From Terriglobia bacterium (GTDB taxonomy: Bacteria > Acidobacteriota > Terriglobia > Bryobacterales > Bryobacteraceae): DNA of 56,234 bases. Within the stretch, counting starts at the first letter, position 1. Each line of letters opens with the position of its first letter. A model generated the notes under the pieces. That model made no database searches, had not been told where the DNA came from, and saw nothing but the letters and a program-made list of their open reading frames with translations. The translations under genes and the position numbers were made by a program. The stretch covers positions 1 through 56,234 of the forward strand of contig JAJPHS010000077.1 of assembly GCA_021325175.1 (NCBI GenBank), in the 5' to 3' direction. Positions 15,948 through 25,500 of this stretch are shown in pieces.

Positions 15948-17571
15948 TTTTGTCGGCCGCGATCGTGTGCGGATCTTCGGCGAGCACCACAAAATCGGCG
16001 AGCTTGCCCGGCGCAATCGATCCCTTGATCGACTCCTCGTGCGAGTTGTAGGCTCCATTGAGCGTGTTGATGCGGATTGCCTCATCGACGCTCACGCGCT
16101 GATTCGCGCCCCAGGTTTCCCCGTTCCAGCCGGTGCGCGTCACCATGCCCTGAATCCCCATGCGCGGATCGAACGGGCCGGGGCTGAAATCGGAACCCGC
16201 GGCGGCGCGAATGCCGGCGTCGAGAAACGTGCGAAACGCCATGGCGTGCTTCATTCGCTCCTCGCCGTAGAAATGAAACTTGTCGGAATTGTAATAGGCG
16301 TACGAAGTGAACGCCGCCGGGACCGCGTCGAGCGCCTTCATCCGGCGGATAATTTCATCGTTGATTAACGTGCAATGCGTGATTTTCGGACGCGCATCGG
16401 CGCGCGGGAATAATTTTTGCGCGCGCTCCACCGCGGTGAGGAACATGTCGATGGCGACATCGCCGTTGGCGTGGCAGTTCACCTGGATGCCGGCGCGATG
16501 AACGCGTTCGATCCATTCATTCAACGAATCCTGCGTTTCGGTGACGTTGCCCTTATATGTTGTTCCTTCATAAGGAGTGCTCAGGGCCATGGTGCGTTCG
16601 GAAAACGATCCGTCGACGGTGTGCTCGGAAGTTGCGCCGAAGCGAATCCATTCATCTCCGAAGCCGGTTTCGATTCCGCCCTCGATCATCGCTTCCAGAA
16701 CCTTGCCGCTGGCTTCGTAGCTCACCCGATGCAGCAGATCGCCGCGCGCGCGGATCTGCTGCAACGCAAACAGGTCGCCGGATTCATGATGGACGCTGGT
16801 GAGGCCGTAGCGCACGAACTGCTTGGAGATATAAGCGAGGCCGTCGCGATTGCGCTGTTCGGTTTCGGCCGGCGTATAGGTGGTGCGCTTGCCGACGCGG
16901 TTCAGCCTGGCCGTGGCGCGATCGGTGACGCGGCCGTTGAGGTTGCCGTCGGCGTCGCGATCGAAGGTGCCGCCCGGCGGATTGGGCGTGTTCTTATTAA
17001 TGTCCGCCATTTCGAAAGCCTTGCTGTTGTAGAACGTCGTGTGGCCGCCGCGATGATGCACGGCGACGGGGTGGTCGCGCGAAACCTGATCCAGATCGTG
17101 AATATTCAGCAGGCGATTGTCCTTGACCTTGGTATCGTCGAAGAAGAATCCTTCCACCCACGTTCCGGGCGGCGTCTGCAAGGCCTTGGCGCGAAGCTTG
17201 TCGATAATGCTCTGAATGGTCACGAACTCGACCACGTAAGGATTGCCCACCAGCACCTCGTAAAGCAGCACGTTGCCGGTGGCGTGATTGTGACAATCGA
17301 TGAAGCCGGGCACGATGGTCATCTGTTTGGCGTCGAACATCCGCGTGCTCTTGCCCGCCAAGCCTTTGATTTCGTCGCTTGCGCCCACGGCGAGGAAGCG
17401 GTTGTTCTTCACCGCGAACGCCTCTGCTCGCGGCGCGTTGGAATCGACCGTATAGATCTTGGCGTTGAAGACGATCAGGTCCGGATCGCGGGGCTCGGCG
17501 GCGAGCCAGCGCGCGGCGGCCAGTCCCGCTCCGGCGATTCCCAAAAATTCACGGCGGCTGTGACGGCTCAT
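15889..17571 (-). CDS. Tat-exported amidohydrolase (YtcJ-like)
   Basis: 560 residues. A twin-arginine signal (SRHSRREFLGIAGAGLAAAR) directs folded export. The amidohydrolase TIM barrel has the metal motif FIDCHNHA, later conserved histidines in HRGGHTTF and VNCHANGD, THCTL, and the catalytic-Asp region AAAGSDFSPGP. A C-terminal beta-sandwich ends in GKLADFVVLAEDPHTI. The family hydrolyses C-N bonds of varied substrates, and the natural substrate of YtcJ-type proteins is unknown. It sits in a run of exported redox and hydrolytic proteins. Confidence 0.88.
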   Translation of the reverse strand: MSRHSRREFLGIAGAGLAAARWLAAEPRDPDLIVFNAKIYTVDSNAPRAEAFAVKNNRFLAVGASDEIKGLAGKSTRMFDAKQMTIVPGFIDCHNHATGNVLLYEVLVGNPYVVEFVTIQSIIDKLRAKALQTPPGTWVEGFFFDDTKVKDNRLLNIHDLDQVSRDHPVAVHHRGGHTTFYNSKAFEMADINKNTPNPPGGTFDRDADGNLNGRVTDRATARLNRVGKRTTYTPAETEQRNRDGLAYISKQFVRYGLTSVHHESGDLFALQQIRARGDLLHRVSYEASGKVLEAMIEGGIETGFGDEWIRFGATSEHTVDGSFSERTMALSTPYEGTTYKGNVTETQDSLNEWIERVHRAGIQVNCHANGDVAIDMFLTAVERAQKLFPRADARPKITHCTLINDEIIRRMKALDAVPAAFTSYAYYNSDKFHFYGEERMKHAMAFRTFLDAGIRAAAGSDFSPGPFDPRMGIQGMVTRTGWNGETWGANQRVSVDEAIRINTLNGAYNSHEESIKGSIAPGKLADFVVLAEDPHTIAADKIKDIEIVQTVVGGNTVYKA

Positions 17572-17616
17572 TTGAATTCTCCTGACGTTGTTATCTATTT
17601 TGCCGCGCGGAAACGC

Positions 17617-18408
17617 CTAATGCGATTTCGCCATGAACCCGTCCGTCAGTTCGATGCGCGTGCCTTCCGGATCGAGAATGAAGGCGATTTGCAATCCTCC
17701 GAGCTGCGGCAAAACGCGGTAGGGAAAATCGAACGGCATTCCAGCGTCGGCAAGTTTTTTGGAAAACGTCTCCAGCCCGGCGATTTCAAAACCGATGTGA
17801 TCGAGCGAGCGGCCCTTGGTGGGGGCCTGCGGCGCGTCGGCCTTGCGGAAATCGAGCTCGCCTCCGGGAAATTCGGCCGAAAGCCACTGCTCGCGCTTTC
17901 CGGCCTTGCCACTGAACGTCTTCACGTACCAGTCGCGCAATTTTTCCGGATCGGTGGAGACCAGATGCATGTGATGGAATACGATCGGTGTTTGCAGGTT
18001 CTCGCCCTCGGTAAATTCCACGCGGACTTTTTCCGGAAACTCCGCCATCACCTGCTTCTTTCCGGCGTTATCCGTGAACGGAACATTGGCGGAGGCGAGC
18101 TTGGCCTTGGTTTCGGCGTAGCTCTTCACCAGAAAGCCGAAATGATTGACCGTCGATCCGTCCGAGCCGCCGCTCGGCGGATTGCGCGATTTCTGCACGA
18201 CGACGAAAATCCCCGGCAGGCGCAGCAGCTCGAGCGATCCGGCGTTGGTCACTTCCGCGCCGAACACGCCGACCCAAAGCTTTTTTTGCGCTTCCGGATC
18301 GCTGACCATCAGATGAACGTGGCCGATCGACACTCCCGCGGAGTTCGGCGGGGCCAGTTGGGCGAGCATCGAAAAAGAACAGAACGCAAGCAGCACAAGC
18401 GGGCGCAT
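17617..18408 (-). CDS. Secreted VOC (glyoxalase/dioxygenase fold) protein with two VOC modules
   Basis: 263 residues. The signal peptide MRPLVLLAFCSFSMLAQ fixes the start at 18408; an upstream ATG at 18465 would put it inside the protein. Two vicinal-oxygen-chelate modules are visible: residues ~28-130, starting GHVHLMVSDPEAQKKLW, and ~145-260, starting HHMHLVSTDPEKLRDWY and ending DPEGTRIELTDG. The His/Glu pattern suggests a metal site. Export is unusual for this fold but recurrent in Acidobacteria. The substrate is unknown. It diverges from the Gfo/Idh/MocA gene across 55 bp. Confidence 0.82.
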   Translation of the reverse strand: MRPLVLLAFCSFSMLAQLAPPNSAGVSIGHVHLMVSDPEAQKKLWVGVFGAEVTNAGSLELLRLPGIFVVVQKSRNPPSGGSDGSTVNHFGFLVKSYAETKAKLASANVPFTDNAGKKQVMAEFPEKVRVEFTEGENLQTPIVFHHMHLVSTDPEKLRDWYVKTFSGKAGKREQWLSAEFPGGELDFRKADAPQAPTKGRSLDHIGFEIAGLETFSKKLADAGMPFDFPYRVLPQLGGLQIAFILDPEGTRIELTDGFMAKSH

Positions 18409-18463
18409 GGGACATAAGCTATCACGAATCGCGCGCGGCATGGGAACGAGATACACTACGCGC

Positions 18464-19600
18464 ATGGCGATCGATGACTTGAGCCGGCGCTCGATTCTGA
18501 AGGCCGCGGGATCGGCGGGAATGATGGGCGGATTTTTGAACGCGGGTCCGGCCGCTTACGAGGAAGCCCCGGCGCCGGCGCAGGAGGAAACGCCCAAGTA
18601 CAAGATTCGCTTCGCCGTCATCGGCCTGGATCATTCGCACATCAACGGCATCAGCGATACGATGCGGCGGGCCGGCGGCGAACTGGTTTGGGTTCATTCG
18701 ACCAACACAGCGGCGCTCGCTGCGTTCCAAAAGCGCTACGGCGATGTGAAGCTCGCCCGCGGCGAGGATGAAATTTTAAACGATTCCTCGATTCAGCTCG
18801 TCTGTTCGGCGGCGGTGCCGAATCTGCGCGCGCCGCTCGGCGTTCGCGTCATGCGCCATGGAAAGGATTTCTTGTGCGATAAGCCGGCCATCACTTCCTT
18901 GCAGCAGCTCGCCGAGGTGCGGCGCGCGGTGAAGGAAACCAATCGCATGTTCGCGATTCTGTACGGGCGGCTGGAATCGCGCGCTACGCTGCACGCGGGC
19001 GAACTGGTGAGGAACGGGGAAATTGGAAAGATCGTGCAGACCATCCAGCTTGCGCCGCACCTGGTGAACGAAAAGACGCGGCCCGATTGGTTCTGGGATC
19101 CGGCGCTGTACGGCGGAACACTGTGCGATCTCGGCTCGCATCAGGCCGACGAGTTCGTGTATTTCACGGGTTCCACTTCAGCCGAAGTGACCATGTCGCG
19201 GCTGGCCAACGTGAATCATCCTCATCGGCCGAAATTTCAGGATTTCGGCGACATGATGGTGCAGGGCAGCGGCGGCCTCGGATATTTTCGCGTCGATTGG
19301 TTCACGCCGGAAACGCTCGGCGTGTTCGGGGATGAGAGAACGTTTATTCTCGGCACGGAAGGCTACATGGAAACGCGAAAGACGATCGACATCGCGGGGC
19401 GCGCCGGCGGCGATCATTTATTTATCGTGAACGGCAAGGGAACGCGCTACATCGACTGCAAGAAATTGCCGCTGCCATTCGGCTCGCAATTCGCCGCCGA
19501 CATTGTGAATCGCACGCACACGGCGCAGGATCAGGCGGCGGCGCTGCTCGCTTCCGAGCTGGTGCTGAAGGGCCAGAAGAACGCGCGATTTCTGCATTAA
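18464..19600 (+). CDS. Tat-exported Gfo/Idh/MocA-family oxidoreductase
   Basis: 378 residues. A Tat-like signal (LSRRSILKAAGSAGMM) is followed by a Gfo/Idh/MocA domain: an N-terminal Rossmann fold, the DKPAITS motif (the family's (E/D)KP lysine) and a C-terminal alpha/beta domain with GGTLCDLGSHQADEF. The usual glycine-rich GxGxxG dinucleotide loop is replaced by VIGLDHSHINGI, so cofactor binding may be altered. A periplasmic location implies a tightly bound NAD(P), as in glucose-fructose oxidoreductase. The start at 18464 places the Arg pair near the N-terminus. The substrate is unknown. Confidence 0.85.
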   Translation: MAIDDLSRRSILKAAGSAGMMGGFLNAGPAAYEEAPAPAQEETPKYKIRFAVIGLDHSHINGISDTMRRAGGELVWVHSTNTAALAAFQKRYGDVKLARGEDEILNDSSIQLVCSAAVPNLRAPLGVRVMRHGKDFLCDKPAITSLQQLAEVRRAVKETNRMFAILYGRLESRATLHAGELVRNGEIGKIVQTIQLAPHLVNEKTRPDWFWDPALYGGTLCDLGSHQADEFVYFTGSTSAEVTMSRLANVNHPHRPKFQDFGDMMVQGSGGLGYFRVDWFTPETLGVFGDERTFILGTEGYMETRKTIDIAGRAGGDHLFIVNGKGTRYIDCKKLPLPFGSQFAADIVNRTHTAQDQAAALLASELVLKGQKNARFLH

Positions 19601-20472
19601 TCGAGAACCTTCAGATCCAGCTCGCGCAAGCGCGGCGGATCGGCGATAATTTCCGCGGCGGTAATCTTTCCGCCCTGAATCGTGAAGCGAACCGCGCGGG
19701 CCGCGCGCCCGCCGCGAGCCCATACCAGCCCGACGCCGCCATCGATGAGCATGGGTTGCATTGCGTTGGCAAGCTGCGCGTAGGCGACCGCGCCCCTGGC
19801 CCAAGTCTCGGCTCCGCGCAGTTCTCTCGGCGCGCCGGGGCGGGCCGCCGATTCATCGAGCCGCACGACCACATCGGGATCGAGCACCGCGAGAAGCCCC
19901 GCGACGTCGCCCCCGCGCAAGGCCGTGAGAAAAGCATTCACGACGCGCCGCTGCTGATCGATTTCGGCTCGATCCGGCCGCGGCGCGCCGCGCACCCGCC
20001 GGCGCGCCCGGCTCGCAAGCTGCCTTGCCGCGGCCGGCGACCGGCTGACCACGCCAGCGATTTCCTCGAAGGAAACATCGAACATGTCGTGCAGAATAAA
20101 CGCGACCCGCTCAGCGGGCGTCAGGCGCTCCAGCACGATGAGCAGCGCCAGCCCCACCGAATCGGCCAGCAGCGCATCCTCTTCCGGGCCGCGGGCGCGG
20201 CGGTCGGGTTTTTCGGATTCGCGCGCGTCCAAGACTTCCTCGCGCCGCGCGGCGCGGGAGCGCAGAATATCCAGACACACGCGCGCGACCACGGTGGTCA
20301 GCCATCCGCCGAGATTTTCAATCGAGCCTGCTTCCGTGCCGGTGAGCCGCAGCCACGCCTCTTGCACCGCGTCGTCGGCTTCGCTCGCCGATCCCAGAAT
20401 CCGGTATGCCACCGCTCGCAAATGCCCGCGATTTTGCTTGAACTGCTCCGCCCACCATTCATTTTGATTCAT
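19597..20472 (-). CDS. ECF41-type RNA polymerase sigma factor with fused SnoaL-like domain
   Basis: 291 residues. Region sigma-2 (~10-75) has EADDAVQEAWLRL. Region sigma-4 (~108-165) has LTPAERVAFILHDMFD and a helix-turn-helix FEEIAGVVSRSPAAARQLAS. A C-terminal extension of ~120 residues has the SnoaL/NTF2-like fold expected for group ECF41 and ends in ADPPRLRELDL, in the place of that group's NPDKL-like motif. In ECF41 the extension regulates activity in place of a separate anti-sigma factor. The gene diverges from a carboxymuconolactone-decarboxylase-like gene, the standard ECF41 partner, and has its own ECF41-type promoter. Confidence 0.92.
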   Translation of the reverse strand: MNQNEWWAEQFKQNRGHLRAVAYRILGSASEADDAVQEAWLRLTGTEAGSIENLGGWLTTVVARVCLDILRSRAARREEVLDARESEKPDRRARGPEEDALLADSVGLALLIVLERLTPAERVAFILHDMFDVSFEEIAGVVSRSPAAARQLASRARRRVRGAPRPDRAEIDQQRRVVNAFLTALRGGDVAGLLAVLDPDVVVRLDESAARPGAPRELRGAETWARGAVAYAQLANAMQPMLIDGGVGLVWARGGRAARAVRFTIQGGKITAAEIIADPPRLRELDLKVLD

Positions 20473-20474
20473 TG

Positions 20475-20500
20475 GTCACATTCTCCCGCCGCCATCCGTC
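20475..20500 (+). promoter_or_regulatory. ECF41-type promoter driving the CMD-like gene
   Basis: GTCACA (20475-20480), a 16-base spacer and CGTC (20497-20500) match the known ECF41 target motif, TGTCACA-N16-CGTC, at every core position except the first T. Transcription would run right from about 20507 into the CMD-like gene, whose AAGGAG ribosome site is at 20535-20540. The element lies just upstream of the sigma gene start codon, inside the sigma gene's 5' leader. Confidence 0.8.
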
Positions 20501-20508
20501 ATGGTAGT

Positions 20509-20535
20509 GACGAAACAACTTCAATGGTTGTGACA
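20509..20535 (-). promoter_or_regulatory. ECF41-type promoter driving the sigma factor gene (autoregulation)
   Basis: On the minus strand TGTCACA (20535-20529), a 16-base spacer and CGTC (20512-20509) match the ECF41 consensus exactly. Transcription would start near 20503 and read into the sigma gene (ATG 20472). Its -35 element touches the ribosome site of the CMD-like gene, and its -10 lies eight bases from the -10 of the opposing promoter. Confidence 0.82.
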
Positions 20536-20546
20536 AGGAGAACACC

Positions 20547-21047
20547 ATGCAAGCAAGAATGAAAAATCCGGCGATGCTCGTTCCCGGAGCGATGCAGGCC
20601 ATGCAGTCACTGATGAAATGCGCCGAACTGGGAGGCGTCCCGATGCGCACCCTGAGTCTGGTTCACCTGCGCGTGAGCCAGATCAATGGATGCAGCGTGT
20701 GCGTCGATCTGGCGCATCGCTTCAAAAAGAGCGAAGACTCAAATGAGCGGCTTTTCACCGTGGCGGCCTGGCGCGACGCGCCGTACTTCAATGACGCCGA
20801 GCGCGCCGCGCTGGCGCTGGCCGAAGCGGTTACCCGGATGAGCGATCGTCCGGATCCAGTTCCGGATGAAATCTGGAATGAAGCGGCTCGCCACTACAAC
20901 GAACAGCAGCTCGCCTCGCTGATTCTGTGGATTTCGTTGACGAACGTCTGGAATCGGCTTAACGTGACCACGCGCCAGATCGCCGGTGAATGGGCCAAAT
21001 CGGCCGAAGCGCAAAAATGGACGGAGACCAGCTTCGCCACCCGCTGA
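20547..21047 (+). CDS. Carboxymuconolactone-decarboxylase/AhpD-like protein (ECF41 partner)
   Basis: 166 residues of the CMD/AhpD fold. The core redox motif is SQINGCSVCVDLAH, with Cys49 and Cys52 as the CxxC pair and His57 as the candidate proton-relay His. The usual spacing is C-x3-H, while here it is C-x4-H. Proteins of this kind reduce peroxides or decarboxylate small acids, and the reaction of the ECF41-linked group is not known. A strong ribosome site (AAGGAG) precedes the ATG. The gene is the predicted target of the adjacent sigma factor through the promoter at 20475-20500. Confidence 0.9.
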   Translation: MQARMKNPAMLVPGAMQAMQSLMKCAELGGVPMRTLSLVHLRVSQINGCSVCVDLAHRFKKSEDSNERLFTVAAWRDAPYFNDAERAALALAEAVTRMSDRPDPVPDEIWNEAARHYNEQQLASLILWISLTNVWNRLNVTTRQIAGEWAKSAEAQKWTETSFATR

Positions 21048-21134
21048 GGAATGAACGATCGCGGCGATGGATTGTGTTTTCGCCATCGCCGCGATTCGCC
21101 GCCCCTGGCCCGGGAGTGCGATAAACTGATCGCG

Positions 21135-22526
21135 ATGAAAAGTGCTCGCCTGCTCTTCGCCGTCGCGCTGGCCGCCTCCTGCCAGGCGCAACAAATGGAC
21201 TGGACCAAGATCGACGCCGAAGGTCTTCGCCATCTTCAGGCGCTGGTGCAGATCGACTCCAGCAACGGGATGGAGACTCGCGTCGTCGACTACGTCAAAA
21301 AAGTGTTCGACGCCGAAGGCATTCCGTCCATCGTCGTGGCGAAAGATCCGAATCGCGCGAACCTCATCGCGCGCATCAAGGGCAACGGTTCGAAGAAGCC
21401 GCTGCTGATCATGGGACACAGCGACACGGTGAAAGTGGATCCGGCCAAGTGGATCAACTTCGGCCCGTTCAGCGGAACGCTCAGCGGCGGCTACATTTAT
21501 GGCCGCGGCGTGATCGACGATAAAAGCGACCTGTTCGCCGCGATGATGACCACGATTCTGCTGAAGCGCACCGGCGTGAAGCTCGACCGCGACGTGATCT
21601 TTGTCAGCGAATCCGGCGAAGAAGGCGCTTCGGGATTCGGCATCGGCTACCTGGTGAGCGAGCACTGGCCGCAAATTGAACCCGGAGTCTGTCTGGCAGA
21701 GGCCGGCGGCGTGGTCCGGCGCGGCGGCAAGGCCGTTTTCGCGACGATTGAAACCACCGAAAAAGTCCCGCGAGGCGCGCGGCTGGTGGCCACCGGCGTT
21801 TCCGGGCACGGGTCCCGGCCGATGCGCAGCAACGCGATTGTGCATCTTTCGCGGGCGGTCGAAAAAATCGCCATGTGGGATCCGCCGATGCGCCTGAACG
21901 ACACCACCAGAACGTATTTCGAAAAACTGGCGCAGATCAGCGAGCCCGCCGAGGCGCAGCGTTTTCGCGATCTGTTGAATCCGTCGAAATCGGCCGAAGC
22001 GCGCGAGTACTTCGCCGAGCATGAGCCGACGTTTTATTCGATGCTGCACACATCGATTTCGCCGAACATCATTCAGGGCGGATACCAAACCAACGTGATT
22101 CCGTCGGAAGCCACGGCGACACTCGATATCCGCGCTTTGCCGGACGAGGACATGAATGCGTTTTACGCGCTGATGAAAAACGTGATCAATGACCCCGCAG
22201 TGCAGATCGTCCCCGGCGGGCGCGCGGAGCGTCCAATTCCGCCGCCATCGAGCATCACGTCGGAGGAATATCACGCGCTGGAAGGCGCCTTCCAGAAGGT
22301 TTATCACGTGCCCGTGCTGCCGCTGATGCAAACCGGCGCGACGGATATGGCGCAGGTCCGGGCCAAGGGTGTGCCGTGTTACGGAATCGGTCCGATGGTG
22401 GATGAAGAAGATGGTCCGCGAGGCTTCGGCATTCACAGCGATCAGGAGCGCATGCTCGAAGAAGCCGCCTACAAACACCTCCATCTGTTTTGGGAAGCCG
22501 TAACCGCAATCGCCGCCGCGCGGTGA
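21135..22526 (+). CDS. Secreted M20-family metallopeptidase
   Basis: 463 residues. The signal peptide MKSARLLFAVALAASCQAQQ fixes the start at 21135. The M20 dizinc site is visible: His in LLIMGHSDTVKV, bridging Asp in GVIDDKSD, the catalytic Glu pair in SESGEEGASG, Glu or Asp in LAEAGG and the last His in FGIHSDQERM. A dimerisation domain lies at ~215-330. It is probably a periplasmic exopeptidase or amino-acylase. The substrate cannot be read from the sequence. It runs towards the outer-membrane receptor gene and ends 23 bp from it. Confidence 0.9.
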   Translation: MKSARLLFAVALAASCQAQQMDWTKIDAEGLRHLQALVQIDSSNGMETRVVDYVKKVFDAEGIPSIVVAKDPNRANLIARIKGNGSKKPLLIMGHSDTVKVDPAKWINFGPFSGTLSGGYIYGRGVIDDKSDLFAAMMTTILLKRTGVKLDRDVIFVSESGEEGASGFGIGYLVSEHWPQIEPGVCLAEAGGVVRRGGKAVFATIETTEKVPRGARLVATGVSGHGSRPMRSNAIVHLSRAVEKIAMWDPPMRLNDTTRTYFEKLAQISEPAEAQRFRDLLNPSKSAEAREYFAEHEPTFYSMLHTSISPNIIQGGYQTNVIPSEATATLDIRALPDEDMNAFYALMKNVINDPAVQIVPGGRAERPIPPPSSITSEEYHALEGAFQKVYHVPVLPLMQTGATDMAQVRAKGVPCYGIGPMVDEEDGPRGFGIHSDQERMLEEAAYKHLHLFWEAVTAIAAAR

Positions 22527-22549
22527 TGTAGAACTTGTGTAGGTAACGA

Positions 22550-25500
22550 CTACCAGACCAGGCGCGCGCCTAATTGGATCTGCCGCGGCAGGTTCGCTTG
22601 CGCGGTGATCAAGCCGAAGCTGGTGCTGCTCACGGTCGTGTTCGGAGCCGAAAAGGCCGGATGGTTCAGTACGTTGAATGCCTCCAGGCGGAGCTGAAAA
22701 TATGCTTTTTCGGTGAAATAGAAGCTTTTCAGCAGCGACGCGTCGAAATTATTGATGCCGTCCTGCCGCAGGTTGCTGTACGCCGTCGCGAAAGTCCGGA
22801 TATGGTACTGAAACTGGTCTGCGCTCTTGGTGTCGAACGCCGATACGTTGAACGCGTCGCCATTCACCTGCCGCGGATTCAGCGTGAGCGGCATTCCCAG
22901 ATACACATAATCGCCGGGATTGGTGGAGCTGCCATTGGTCCACAGCAGCGGCGCGCCGGTCTGATAGGTGTAGATGCCGTTCACGTTCCAGCCGCCGAGC
23001 AGCATGTTCATCCAGCGCGATTGCAGATTCACCAGCTTTCCTTTTCCGATCGGCAGCATGTACGTCGCCCCCACAACGAAATGCTCGGGATGATCGAACG
23101 GAGAGATTCTCTTTTCCGGAACGGGATCGGTATCATTCAGCCAGGAATCCTGCTCGATCAGCTTCGAGAAAATATAGGCGCCGATCAGCGAAAGGCCGTG
23201 CGACAAGCGCTTCTCCACGCGCGCGTTCAGGCTTTCAAAATACGACCGTCCCTGCGTGAGATTCTGCTCGATCACGCCCGTGCTGCCGCTCGCTTCGCCC
23301 GCGGGGAACTCCGGATATTTCGAAAGAAGCTGCGCGGCGGTGGTTGTTGAGGTGTTCAGGCTGGTGCCGGGCTCCAGGCCGGCGAACGGATTCGGCACCG
23401 TCGCAGTCAAGGCGTTGATCAGGTTTTGATCGCGAACCGGCAGCGTGCTCAGAAACTGCCGGGGGATGATATTGGCCTGCGTCACCGCGATCGGCAGATG
23501 GACGGCGTGATTGCCTTCATACATCACTTCAATCAGCAAATCCTTTCCGAACGTGTGCTCGACGCCAAAGTTCCAGCGCATCGCGTAGGGGCTGGCCATG
23601 GACGGATTAAAGAAGCTGACGGTTTGGCCCAAAAACGTCGCCAACCCCTGCGACGATCCCACCGGACGCTGGATGCCGCCCGGAAACGGGTTTGAAAGTG
23701 TCGCCGAAGGCGAAAGAAAATTCGACGGCACGATCATGGTCGTAGTCTGGCTGAACCCCTCCTGATCGACGATCGGATTGGACGAATAGACGCCGTTGAT
23801 CGCCAGGTTCGCCACGGTGATCGGAGCCACGAACATCGCGAATCCCCCGCGGAAAACGGTTGCGCCGTGCAGCGGCCGCGGGCTCCAGGCGAATCCGACG
23901 CGCGGGCTGAACAGGTGCGACGTATTTTGATACGGCGCTCCGCTGCTCGCGCCTGGAAACGTCAGGCCGCCGTTCACCGCGAAGTCATTCGGAGCAATCT
24001 GCGGGATCGGATTTTTGGCGTACGCGGCCATCGCCGCCGCGGCAATCGGGCTGGGCTGGTTAAACGCGAACCCATCCACGGTGCGACCGAACTTTTCCGC
24101 GTAAGGGGTATCGTGATCGAAGCGCAGCCCGAGATTCAACGTCAAGGTTCGGCTGATGCGCCAGTCGTCCTGCACGAAACCGGCGTAGTAATAAGACGAG
24201 TACGAGCCATACGAATTTAAATCGATCTGCCCCGCCGTCGGAAGGCCCATCAGGAACGACGCGAAATCCTGGCCGACCACCGTGGTCGAGGAGCTGTTGC
24301 TGGCCTGCCGTACCCATCCATTGCCGAAGGTGTAGGATCCTGCCGAATTTCCCGTGATGTACGTATTCAGACGATATTGCCGGAGGTCGACGCCGAATTT
24401 CAGCATATGCGTCCCCACGGACTTCGCCACGTCGCCGAAAAGCTGATAGGACTGCGAGGGATCCTTCGAAGCGCTGTTGTCGCCCAGGCACTGAAAGCTG
24501 GTCTGGCTGCCGCAGCTTCCAAATTGAATGAAAGGCATCACGGCGTACTCGGAAGCCGCCGCGATATACGAAGGAAAGCCGAGCTGTGACGGATCGAAGC
24601 CTTGGCTCGGCTCATAATGCACTTCATTCATCCGCGTGAAATTCGCGCGCACATCGGCGATGGCCGTCGGAGTAATCGTGTACACTTCATCGAGCGTCGC
24701 GCCCCAGTTCTCGCGCGCCAGATCCGTTCCGGTCGCGATGTTGTTGAAGTAATTATTTTTCGCCTGAACGCGATTGTTGTGACGAATATCGAAAAACAAA
24801 CGGCTCCGGTCCGTCATGTTGTAATCGACGCGGCCCAGCTCGTTATCGTAGGCATCGGTTGAAAGAAAGCCACTGACGTAATTTTCAAATCCGTTCGCCC
24901 CCAGCGGCGTGGTGTTCGGCTCCGGATAATACTTCAAATAAGCGATCGCGACCGGATTCAGCAGGTTCGCCGGAATCATGTTATTCGGGAATGGCTGCCG
25001 CGTCACGGTGCTGCCATTCAGCACCGCGCTGAACGGATTGTAGAGCGTATAGTTCAGCGCCGAAAAGTCCCCTTTGCGCTCGGCGTCGGTCGGAACGGTG
25101 GTGTAGTTCGAGGTCGAGTTGCCCAGCGTGCTGTTATTCGGCTGCGCATCGTTCAGCTTTTCGAAGGCAAAAAACCAGAACAGCCGGTTGCGCCCGTTGA
25201 AAATTTTCGGAAGCAGCACCGGACCGCCCGCCGTCAATCCATATTGATTGAAATGCGTCACCGGAACCGCCGCGCCGGATCGATTCGTGAAAAAATTCAC
25301 GGCGTCCAGGCGCGACGCCTGCGTAAATTCGTACATCGATCCGTGGAAGGCGTTCGTTCCCGTCTTGAGGATCTGGTTCGCCGTCCCCGCGCCCGTATGC
25401 CCGTATGCCGCGTCGTTGTCGAACGCTTTCACCCGCACTTCCTGCACCGCGTCCTGGGGCGGGCTATAGGCCAGCCGGTTATCCCAGGTCGCGTCGGGCG

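Noticed and set aside
16417..18417. Plus-strand open frame of 666 codons
   Set aside because: It is antisense to the Tat-exported amidohydrolase and the VOC gene, its residues are Arg/His/Ala-rich with no motif, and GC-rich codon bias leaves such antisense frames open.
20739..22484. Minus-strand open frame of 581 codons
   Set aside because: It is antisense to the M20 peptidase and the CMD-like gene and has no recognisable domain.
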